Part shown: in pieces, positions 53,085 to 60,368 of the stretch
How the letters are laid out: each line of letters begins with the position of its first letter
How positions within the stretch are numbered: the first letter of the stretch is position 1
From: an uncultured Alphaproteobacteria bacterium
Lineage (GTDB): Bacteria; Pseudomonadota; Alphaproteobacteria; CAAHEQ01; UBA3637
Assembly: GCA_934234055.1 (NCBI GenBank)
Contig: CAKQGY010000002.1
Span: 1-64,000 of the forward strand
DNA: 64,000 nucleotides
Direction: 5' to 3'
Notes under the pieces: generated by a model
What the model was told of the DNA's origin: nothing
Seen by the model: only the letters and a program-made list of their open reading frames with translations
Databases searched by the model: none
Position numbers and translations under genes: made by a program

Positions 53085-54275
53085 TTATTCAAAGATTTTG
53101 GAAACAACACCGGCACCGACAGTGTGTCCGCCTTCACGGATAGCGAAACGCAGACCTTCGCTCATGGCGACCGGCACAATCAATGTGACTTTTAATTTCA
53201 CATTGTCGCCCGGCATAACCATTTCCACACCTTCCGGCAGTTCAATTGTTCCGGTCACATCTGTTGTGCGGAAGTAGAATTGCGGACGATAGTTCGCAAA
53301 GAACGGAGTATGACGACCGCCTTCTTCCTTGCTCAACACATAGACTTCGGATTCAAATTTTGTATGCGGGGTAATTGTGCCCGGAGCAGCCAAAACTTGA
53401 CCACGTTCAACTTCTTCACGCTTTGTGCCGCGCAGCAAGACACCGATGTTATCACCGGCTTCACCTTGATCCAGCAACTTGCGGAACATTTCAATCCCTG
53501 TGCAGACCGTTTTTTGAGTCGGACGCAGACCGACGATTTCAATCTCATCGCCGACTTTCAAGACACCGCGTTCCACACGACCTGTCACCACAGTTCCACG
53601 ACCCGAGATTGAGAACACGTCTTCAATCGGCATCAAGAACGGTTGATCCTTAGGACGATCCGGTTGCGGAATATAGGAATCGACCGCATCCATCAAAGCG
53701 ATGATGGAGTCATGACCCAATTTCGGATCACCGCCGTCCAAAGCCACTTTCGCGGAACCTTTGATGATGGGGATTTCGTCGCCCGGGAATTGATAGGAAG
53801 ACAGCAATTCGCGAACTTCCATTTCCACCAGGTCCACCAATTCCGGATCATCAACCATGTCCATTTTGTTCAAATAGACAACGATTGCCGGCACGCCCAC
53901 CTGACGAGCCAACAAGATGTGTTCCCGTGTTTGAGGCATCGGACCATCAGCCGCCGACACCACCAAGATCGCGCCGTCCATCTGGGCAGCACCCGTAATC
54001 ATGTTTTTCACATAGTCAGCGTGGCCCGGGCAGTCAACGTGCGCATAGTGGCGTTTGTCTGTTTCGTATTCCACGTGAGAAGTGTTAATGGTAATACCAC
54101 GAGCGCGTTCTTCCGGCGCTTTATCAATGTTGGCATAGTCAACAAATGTGGCTTCACCTTTTTCGGACAAAACTTTGGTAATAGCCGCTGTCAATGTCGT
54201 TTTACCATGGTCCACGTGACCAATCGTACCGATATTGCAGTGCGGTTTACTTCTGTTAAATTTTTCTTTACTCAT
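53085..54275 (-). CDS. tuf: Elongation factor Tu
   Basis: EF-Tu delivers aminoacyl-tRNA to the ribosome. The 396 residues carry G1 GHVDHGKT (19-26), the DCPGHADYVKNMITG G3 region and NKMD (G4), then domains 2 and 3. The GTP-binding and tRNA-contact blocks are fully conserved. tRNA-Gly lies immediately upstream on the same strand, echoing the tRNA-tuf transcripts of other proteobacteria. Strong terminator downstream. Confidence 0.99.
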   Translation of the reverse strand: MSKEKFNRSKPHCNIGTIGHVDHGKTTLTAAITKVLSEKGEATFVDYANIDKAPEERARGITINTSHVEYETDKRHYAHVDCPGHADYVKNMITGAAQMDGAILVVSAADGPMPQTREHILLARQVGVPAIVVYLNKMDMVDDPELVDLVEMEVRELLSSYQFPGDEIPIIKGSAKVALDGGDPKLGHDSIIALMDAVDSYIPQPDRPKDQPFLMPIEDVFSISGRGTVVTGRVERGVLKVGDEIEIVGLRPTQKTVCTGIEMFRKLLDQGEAGDNIGVLLRGTKREEVERGQVLAAPGTITPHTKFESEVYVLSKEEGGRHTPFFANYRPQFYFRTTDVTGTIELPEGVEMVMPGDNVKLKVTLIVPVAMSEGLRFAIREGGHTVGAGVVSKIFE

Positions 54276-54396
54276 TTTTCTTCTTTCATTAACTGATCAG
54301 TTAGTAAAATGAAGTCTTACGACCTCGGTTCTTGTTTGTTTCGGATGTTGTCTCATCCGGCCGAAAACCAAAAGGAAATTGATTTTCTGCCAATTT

Positions 54397-54470
<74 letters not shown>

Positions 54471-54512
54471 ATATCTTTGCTTGAAGCATTCCCAAGCATC
54501 AAAGATTTGACC

Positions 54513-54541
54513 ATCATACACGTAATTTTTCTGCTTGTCAA
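54513..54541 (-). promoter_or_regulatory. Promoter of tRNA-Gly-tuf
   Basis: TTGACA (54541-54536) and TATGAT (54518-54513) are 17 bp apart on the minus strand. A TGCTTG/CAAGCA hairpin lies between +1 and the tRNA. Confidence 0.82.
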
Positions 54542-54554
54542 GTAATTTTTTTGA

Positions 54555-54583
54555 TTGACGAACGACTTATTTTCGTCTATATT
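54555..54583 (+). promoter_or_regulatory. bamE promoter, predicted to give a leaderless mRNA
   Basis: TTGACG (54555-54560) and TATATT (54578-54583) are 17 bp apart; +1 falls on 54590, the A of the bamE ATG. Confidence 0.7.
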
Positions 54584-54589
54584 AGGTTC

Positions 54590-55048
54590 ATGCGAAAAAA
54601 AATGTTATTATTCTTTGTTTTAGTTTGCTTCCTGGGTGCTTGCGGTTTGGAGCAATATCCCTCGGGCGATTTGCCGACGCGGGCGCGGCTTGACGCCATT
54701 CGCACGGGCGATACCCGGGACAAGGTTCTGCGAATCTTGGGCACCCCCGCTACCGAAAGCATCACACTTTCCTCGGGCGACAGCTTTTTAATTTACGCAC
54801 AAAACCTGAAAAGCAGCCGAGTCTTTATGGATCCGGCCGAGGTTAAACGCGATGTCTATGTTTATTATTTCAATCCCCAAGGCACCTTAGCCGAACAGCA
54901 GCACTTGACACTTTCGGATCGGGATTTAATTGCTTACGATTCGGCCACCACCGATGTCGGGGGCAAGCAGCTTTCGTTATGGGAGCAGCTGATTCAAAAC
55001 TTCGGGCGTTATAATACGGGTTCGTCCGACAGTTCCGTTCGCCGCTGA
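54590..55048 (+). CDS. bamE: Outer-membrane assembly lipoprotein BamE (SmpA/OmlA)
   Basis: BamE stabilises the BAM complex in the outer membrane. From ATG 54590 it has 152 residues: a lipoprotein signal peptide with basic n-region RKK and lipobox LGAC (Cys18), then a SmpA/OmlA domain with IRTGDTRDKVLRILGTPAT (the conserved G.T...V...LG.P) and a YVYYFNPQGTL strand. Starting later would remove the basic residues. Only AGG at 54584-54586 could be a ribosome site, and the promoter places +1 at the ATG. trpS follows after 29 bp. Confidence 0.88.
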   Translation: MRKKMLLFFVLVCFLGACGLEQYPSGDLPTRARLDAIRTGDTRDKVLRILGTPATESITLSSGDSFLIYAQNLKSSRVFMDPAEVKRDVYVYYFNPQGTLAEQQHLTLSDRDLIAYDSATTDVGGKQLSLWEQLIQNFGRYNTGSSDSSVRR

Positions 55049-55077
55049 TTTTATTTTACAAAAGGACATTATATAAG

Positions 55078-56103
55078 ATGACAGATTTACAGGGAAAAAC
55101 CATTTTAACCGGCGTTAAACCGACCGGCAAGCTGCATTTCGGCAACTATGCCGGCGCGATAAAACCGGCCGTAGAACTCGGACATGCCGTCAATCATCAG
55201 GGGGGCCGACACATTATGTTCGTTGCCGACTACCACGCGATCAACGCGATCAAGGACGCCCCGTTGTTAAAGCAACTGACGCGTGAAATTGCCTGTGCTT
55301 ATTTGGCATGCGGCCTCAACCCGAACGAATCGTATTTTTACAAGCAATCCGATGTTCCGGAACTTTTGGAACTGACCACGATTTTAATGGCCTATACGCC
55401 CAAAGGTTTTATGAACAAAGCCCACGCCTACAAGGCCGCCGTGGACAAGAACATTGCGCGTGGCGAGCCCAACGACGCCGGCATCAACATGGGGCTTTAT
55501 ACCTACCCGGTTTTGATGGCTGCCGACATTTTGGCCTATGACACCGATTTGGTTCCGGTCGGCAAGGATCAGATTCAGCATGTGGAAATTGCTGCCGACA
55601 TAGCGGGCTCCATCAATGCGCACTATGGCCATCCGGTTTTCAAGATTCCGCATTATTTCACGACCCAGGCCACCGAGGTTGTCCCCGGCCTGGACGGTCG
55701 CAAGATGAGCAAAAGCTACAACAATGTCATTCCGTTGTTTGCCGACGACGCAACATTAAAGAAGGCGGTGATGAGCATTAAAACCGATTGCCAAGACATC
55801 AACGCGCCCAAGAATCCGGACGAGATTTTGCTGTTTCAGATTCTGCGCGGGATTGCACCGGCCGACACCGTAGCTCAGGTGCGCGAAGGCCTGGAAAAAG
55901 GCGGTCTTGGCTATGGCACGATCAAAAAGATCTTGTTGCAGGCTCTGCTTGACGAGATCGCCGACAAGCGCGACAAATACAACGATTACCTGGCTCATTA
56001 CGATGTGGTAGAGGATATGCTGGCCACCGGTGCCCGCCGTGCGCGTGAGATTGCCCGCCCGGTTTTAGAGCGTGCCAAGGACGCCGTTTTCTGCCGCAAA
56101 TAA
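55078..56103 (+). CDS. trpS: Tryptophanyl-tRNA synthetase
   Basis: A class I synthetase charging tRNA-Trp. The 341 residues show the HIGH-like PTGKLHFGNYAG (15-26), the TrpS-specific YTYPVLMAADILAY and VPVGKDQIQHVE, and KMSKS at 209-213. AAAGGA precedes the ATG. It probably shares the bamE transcript. No anticodon-binding extension beyond the usual helical domain. Confidence 0.97.
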   Translation: MTDLQGKTILTGVKPTGKLHFGNYAGAIKPAVELGHAVNHQGGRHIMFVADYHAINAIKDAPLLKQLTREIACAYLACGLNPNESYFYKQSDVPELLELTTILMAYTPKGFMNKAHAYKAAVDKNIARGEPNDAGINMGLYTYPVLMAADILAYDTDLVPVGKDQIQHVEIAADIAGSINAHYGHPVFKIPHYFTTQATEVVPGLDGRKMSKSYNNVIPLFADDATLKKAVMSIKTDCQDINAPKNPDEILLFQILRGIAPADTVAQVREGLEKGGLGYGTIKKILLQALLDEIADKRDKYNDYLAHYDVVEDMLATGARRAREIARPVLERAKDAVFCRK

Positions 56104-56111
56104 TTCTGTTT

Positions 56112-57926
56112 CTAATCGCGACGCCCGAACAGTTTTTCTATATCGGCCAACTTTAATTCTATATAGGTCGGCCGCCCGTGGATACACTGCCCCGAGGTCC
56201 CGCATTCTTCCATTTGCCGCAGCAGGGCGTTCATTTCTTCAATCGTCAGGACTCGCCCGGCTCGCACCGATCCGTGGCAAGCCATTTTGGCGCAAATATC
56301 TTTCATCCGGTCTTTCAAGGTCACGGTATCGTCGTATTCGCGAATCGTATCGGCCAAGTCCTGCACCAGTTTTTTCAAGTCCGTTTTATCCATCAGGGCC
56401 GGTATTTCCCGCACCGCCACACAGTCCGTCCCAAACGCGTCCAGCACCAGCCCGAACGCTTTCAGTTCTTCGGCCCGTGCGCTCAAACATGCCACTTCTT
56501 CCGGCGTCAAAGTAATTACTTCCGGTATCAACAGCGCCTGTGTTTGCAAGTGTTCCGCCAATCCCGCCGTCAGTTTTTCATAGGTCAACCGTTCATGCGC
56601 CGCATGCTGATCCACAATCACGATTCCGTCTTTGGCCTGTGCGATGATATAGGTTTTGTGCAGTTGCGCCTTGGCAAACCCCAGGGGCGGGAATTCTTCC
56701 GCCGATACCAAAGGCTCTGCGACCATCGGCTCATCACGCCGCACTGAAAAACTGTCGTTCAGGTTCATCATCGGTTCCTGGGCGGGCGGCACAAAAGTCG
56801 GGCGAATCGCCGGCTCACGGGTTCCATACGCTCTTGGCATTGCCGATCGATAGGTTGCCATCGGCGCGCGGGTATAACTCATCGGCACAGCCCCCTGCTC
56901 GGCCCTATCCAAGGCCCCCACGCTGATGGTGGTTGCGGTCTTGTTGCCATGCTCGGCCAAGACATTTCGAATCGCCCCGATGATCAAGCCTTTCACGCGT
57001 GCCGCATCCTTAAACCGCACTTCGGTTTTGGCGGGGTGCACATTGACATCAACTTCTTCGTTCGGCACATGCAGGAACAGCACCACCACCGGAAAGGTAT
57101 CATGCCCGATCAATCCCTGATAGGCAGCGCGAATCACACCGGCCATGACTTTATCGCGGATATAGCGCCCGTTCACGAACAGGTATTGATCCGCCCCCGT
57201 CGCCCGCGCATAGGTCGGCAGGCCCACATACCCCGATAATTGAATGCCTTCATATTCGGCTTCCACCGGCACGGTATTGTCGGCAAAGCCTTTCCCGACC
57301 ACAGCGTCTATGCGTTGCAGGGGTGATTCGGTCGCGGGATAGGAATAGATTAAACGCCGTTCGTCCGACAACGAAAAAGCGATTTGCGGATATGCCATAG
57401 CCAACCGATTGACGGTTTCTTTAATGGCCCCGGCTTCACTTTGCTCGGATTTCAGGAATTTTAACCGCGCCGGCGTAGCAAAAAACAGATCCCGCACTTC
57501 CACCGTCGTGCCCACGGTGTGCGACGCCGGCACCGGCTCCCCTTTGTTTCCGCCTTCAATTGTCAGGGCCCAGGCCGAATCAGCCCCTGCCACGCGCGAA
57601 GTCAACTTGACCCGCGCCACCGACGCGATAGAGGGCAACGCCTCCCCTCGGAATCCCAAAAAGTTGATGTTAAACAAGTCTTCCGTCGGCAGTTTGCTGG
57701 TGGCGTGCCGCTCCACGGCCAAGGATAATTCTTCCGCCGTCATGCCTTTTCCGTTATCCGTCACGGCGAAATAGGTTTTTCCGCCGGCTTCCATCTTTAC
57801 ATCAATACGCGTTGCCCCCGCATCAATCGCGTTTTCCATCAATTCTTTCAGGGCCGACGCCGGACGCTCCACCACCTCCCCGGCGGCAATCTGGTTGATC
57901 AGATTTTGCGGTAATAATCGTATCAT
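56112..57926 (-). CDS. mutL: DNA mismatch repair protein MutL
   Basis: MutL links mismatch recognition by MutS to strand removal. The 604 residues have the GHKL ATPase with ENAIDAGA (Glu31), DNGKGM and GFRGEAL, a long linker, and a C-terminal domain with DQHAAHER and a CIHGRP end. The DQHA motif marks the endonuclease-type MutL used where MutH is absent. It has its own promoter. Confidence 0.97.
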   Translation of the reverse strand: MIRLLPQNLINQIAAGEVVERPASALKELMENAIDAGATRIDVKMEAGGKTYFAVTDNGKGMTAEELSLAVERHATSKLPTEDLFNINFLGFRGEALPSIASVARVKLTSRVAGADSAWALTIEGGNKGEPVPASHTVGTTVEVRDLFFATPARLKFLKSEQSEAGAIKETVNRLAMAYPQIAFSLSDERRLIYSYPATESPLQRIDAVVGKGFADNTVPVEAEYEGIQLSGYVGLPTYARATGADQYLFVNGRYIRDKVMAGVIRAAYQGLIGHDTFPVVVLFLHVPNEEVDVNVHPAKTEVRFKDAARVKGLIIGAIRNVLAEHGNKTATTISVGALDRAEQGAVPMSYTRAPMATYRSAMPRAYGTREPAIRPTFVPPAQEPMMNLNDSFSVRRDEPMVAEPLVSAEEFPPLGFAKAQLHKTYIIAQAKDGIVIVDQHAAHERLTYEKLTAGLAEHLQTQALLIPEVITLTPEEVACLSARAEELKAFGLVLDAFGTDCVAVREIPALMDKTDLKKLVQDLADTIREYDDTVTLKDRMKDICAKMACHGSVRAGRVLTIEEMNALLRQMEECGTSGQCIHGRPTYIELKLADIEKLFGRRD

Positions 57927-57960
57927 TGTTTCATTCCTTGCCTAATTTTTTCCTATGGTT

Positions 57961-57989
57961 ATTCTAGCCTAAAAAAATCCAAAGCGCAA
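57961..57989 (-). promoter_or_regulatory. Promoter of mutL
   Basis: TTGCGC (57989-57984) and TAGAAT (57966-57961) are 17 bp apart on the minus strand, directly behind the tsf terminator. Confidence 0.65.
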
Positions 57990-58021
57990 GAAAAAAGGGA
58001 ACCCGTTTCCGGATTCCCTGT
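57990..58021 (-). terminator. Terminator after tsf
   Basis: On the minus strand a GGGAAtCCgg...GGgTTCCC stem runs into six T. Confidence 0.8.
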
Positions 58022-58039
58022 TTTCGGATCTCTCGACCC

Positions 58040-58960
58040 CTAGCCATTCATTTGCTTGGCCACTTCGGCGGCGAAATCTTCTTCTTTCTTTTCAATTCCT
58101 TCGCCCAAGCCGAACCGGACAAACGACACCAACTTCACATCGGCACCGATATCCTTGGCCGCAGCCGCCAAGACATCTTTAATTTTCTTATCCGGATCCA
58201 TGATAAAGGCTTGTTCCATCACAACCACTTCTTCATAGAATTTGCGCAAACGGCCTTCCACCATTTTTTCAATAATGGCTGCCGGCTTACCCGATGCTTT
58301 GGCCTGTTCCGCATAAATTCCTTTTTCGTGATCAATTGTGGCCGCATCAACATCGGCAATGCCCAAAAAGCGCGGACTGGCGGCCGCAATATGCATTGCA
58401 ATCTTTTTGCCCACTTCCGTCAAAGCCGCTTTATCCCCGGCACTTTCCAGACCGACCAACACGCCGATTTTACCCATACCGGCCGCGGCGGCTGTATGCA
58501 CATAGGGCACCACCACGCCTTGATCCACGGCGACATAGCCGATTCGGCGCAGGTTCATATTTTCCCCGATTTTGGCAATCAAGGCCGTCAATGTTTCAGC
58601 CACGGATTTCCCGTTCAAATCGGCTGCTTTCACGGCTTCCAAGTCGCCTTTCTTTTCCAAAGCGATTTTGGTAATATCCGCCAGCAACGCCTGGAAGTCG
58701 GCATTTTTTGCCACAAAGTCGGTTTCCGAGTTTAATTCCACCACGGCGCCTTGCGTTCCGTCAACCATCACGCTGACCAGCCCTTGGCTGGCGACGCGTC
58801 CGGCTTTCTTTTCGGCGACCGACATACCTTTTTTGCGCAGGAAGTCAATTGCGGCTTCCAGATCCCCTTCGACAGCCGCCAGAGCTTTTTTGCATTCCAT
58901 CATACCGGCGCCGGTTTTTTCGCGTAATTCTTTTACCAGATTTGCTTTAATTTCTGTCAT
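58040..58960 (-). CDS. tsf: Elongation factor Ts
   Basis: EF-Ts is the nucleotide exchange factor of EF-Tu. The 306 residues start with the UBA-like N-domain (TGAGMMECKKAL, 16-27), then the core with VVELNSETDFVAKN, whose TDFV contacts EF-Tu. It follows rpsB in the usual order; a hairpin in the gap may lower its expression relative to rpsB. Confidence 0.97.
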   Translation of the reverse strand: MTEIKANLVKELREKTGAGMMECKKALAAVEGDLEAAIDFLRKKGMSVAEKKAGRVASQGLVSVMVDGTQGAVVELNSETDFVAKNADFQALLADITKIALEKKGDLEAVKAADLNGKSVAETLTALIAKIGENMNLRRIGYVAVDQGVVVPYVHTAAAAGMGKIGVLVGLESAGDKAALTEVGKKIAMHIAAASPRFLGIADVDAATIDHEKGIYAEQAKASGKPAAIIEKMVEGRLRKFYEEVVVMEQAFIMDPDKKIKDVLAAAAKDIGADVKLVSFVRFGLGEGIEKKEEDFAAEVAKQMNG

Positions 58961-59052
58961 ATTCTTTCCTTATAAGTGTTATAAATTATCTCTGTATTTA
59001 CCCTTGGGATATAGTTCACATTTTTCCCGCCGGCAAACCCCTTCAAAAGGCA

Positions 59053-59074
59053 AGGTGGAGCATTTGCCCCACCT
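59053..59074 (-). terminator. Hairpin between rpsB and tsf
   Basis: A 9-bp AGGTGGGGC/GCTCCACCT stem (one G-U) is followed on the minus strand by TGCCTTTT, a weak U tract. Likely partial terminator or processing site. Confidence 0.6.
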
Positions 59075-59085
59075 TTTATTTTTCC

Positions 59086-59850
59086 CTAGGCTTCTTCCGC
59101 TTGGGTTGCTTCGGGAGCAACTTCCGTTGCCGCCCCGACATCAACGCCGGCCGCTTTTAATTCGGCCTGAATGCCATCCAGCACTGCATCAGAAATCAAA
59201 GTGCAATACAGGTTGATGGCCCGCAAAGCGTCATCATTGCCCGGAATCGGATAGGTAATACCGTCCGGATTTGCATTAGAGTCGCAAATTGCAACGACGG
59301 GGATACCCAACTTTTTCGCTTCGGCAATAGCCAATTCTTCCTTAGGCACGTCAATCACGAACATGATATCCGGACGACCGGCCATATCTTGAATCCCACC
59401 CAGCGACGCAAACAATTTTTCGCGTTCGCGTTGCATGTTCAGTTTTTCTTTTTTGGTAAAGCCGTTTAATTCGCCTTTTTCAATTTTGGAGTCAATATCT
59501 TTCAAGCGTTTAATGCTGGAAGAAATGGTTTTCCAGTTCGTCAGCATCCCGCCCAACCAGCGATGGTTGACAAAGAATTGCCCGCACCGTGTAGCCGCCG
59601 CTTCAATGGGTTCCTGCGCCTGAGGTTTTGTCCCCACGAACAAGACTTTCCCGCCTTTGGCCGCCACATCGCGCACGGCTTCCAAGGCCCGATACAGCAT
59701 CGGAACGGTTTGTGTCAGGTCCATGATATGGACGCCTTCACGAGTCCCATAGATGTATTGCCCCATTTTCGGGTTCCAACGCCGTGCATGGTGCCCAAAG
59801 TGGACGCCGGCTTCAATCAATTGACGCATAGTAATAGTCGGAAGTGTCAT
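59086..59850 (-). CDS. rpsB: 30S ribosomal protein S2
   Basis: S2 is a late-assembling small-subunit protein. The 254 residues carry MRQLIEAGVHFGHHARRWNPKM, FVNHRWLGGMLTN and FVIDVPKEELAIAEAKKLGIPVVAICDSN, all conserved. AAAGGA lies nine bases before the ATG. A long structured leader precedes it. The C-terminal tail is acidic and Ala-rich. Confidence 0.98.
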   Translation of the reverse strand: MTLPTITMRQLIEAGVHFGHHARRWNPKMGQYIYGTREGVHIMDLTQTVPMLYRALEAVRDVAAKGGKVLFVGTKPQAQEPIEAAATRCGQFFVNHRWLGGMLTNWKTISSSIKRLKDIDSKIEKGELNGFTKKEKLNMQREREKLFASLGGIQDMAGRPDIMFVIDVPKEELAIAEAKKLGIPVVAICDSNANPDGITYPIPGNDDALRAINLYCTLISDAVLDGIQAELKAAGVDVGAATEVAPEATQAEEA

Positions 59851-60001
59851 TTTTTTTATCCTTTCTTTTTCCGGTTAAACGTCTGCAAGGCAAGATATCC
59901 GGGCTTTCACCCCGACACCGGAAGCGTTGTTTTTCAAGGATTTATCCCTCAAATAAGCGCTTTTCCCTGCATGAGAATTATCGTCCCGACCTCGGAACGA
60001 C
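59851..60001 (-). promoter_or_regulatory. Structured rpsB leader, candidate S2 autoregulatory RNA
   Basis: The predicted 151-nt leader has a 7-bp 5' hairpin (TCGTTCC/GGGACGA) and an outer AAGCG/CGCTT stem. TCCGGT (59922-59917) can pair either with CCCGGA (59903-59898) or with ACCGGA (59875-59870), which lies just before the ribosome site AAAGGA (59864-59859). Two exclusive pairings suggest a switch. Drawn by eye only. Confidence 0.45.
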
Positions 60002-60007
60002 ACGGGT

Positions 60008-60036
60008 AATATACACTCATTTTCCCCAAAAATCAA
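60008..60036 (-). promoter_or_regulatory. Promoter of rpsB-tsf
   Basis: TTGATT (60036-60031) and TATATT (60013-60008) are 17 bp apart on the minus strand; +1 near 60001. Confidence 0.75.
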
Positions 60037-60222
60037 GCATTTTTTTCATTTCCCTCATTTTTTCTTCAACCTTCCCTTTTCCTTTTTTCCCGCGTTCTGC
60101 TTTTCTTTACCACTTCCCCCTCCCCGCTTTTAGCCATTCTTTCTCCTGCCGTCCTCCCTCTCCCCCGCCATTCTCTCCTCCCACTGTCATTATCCCCTTT
60201 TCCCCGTCATTTTTCTCTCCCC

Positions 60223-60264
60223 CGTCATTCTGAGTGGGTCGCCTTGCGCGACCCCGAAGAATCC
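60223..60264. repeat. Stem-loop repeat type B, copy 3
   Basis: CGTCATTCTGAG start, GAAGAATCC end; inner stem GGGTCGC/GCGACCC. Confidence 0.78.
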
Positions 60265-60284
60265 GCAAATCAAAAAGTCTTTAT

Positions 60285-60329
60285 GTCATTACACAGGACG
60301 GGCTTTCGCTCGCCCGTCCTGTGGCAATC
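60285..60329. repeat. Stem-loop repeat type A, copy 3
   Basis: GTCATT start, TGGCAATC end; inner stem of 11 bp, ACAGGACGGGC with GCCCGTCCTGT. It lies 40 bp past the stop of the cysteine-rich gene and may stabilise or end its mRNA. Confidence 0.78.
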
Positions 60330-60368
60330 TAATAAGTATGAAGATAACTTGTTATTGCCTTCTTTTTA

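Larger units (their letters stand above)
60037..60368. other. Intergenic region with pyrimidine-rich tract and repeats
   Basis: No gene is seen. From 60050 to 60225 the + strand is strongly C/T-rich with recurring CCGTCATT or GCCATT. Two repeat elements follow (60223-60264 and 60285-60329). Confidence 0.6.

Noticed and set aside
54551..54589. Upstream TTG start for bamE
   Set aside because: It would place the start inside the promoter and bury the lipoprotein signal peptide.
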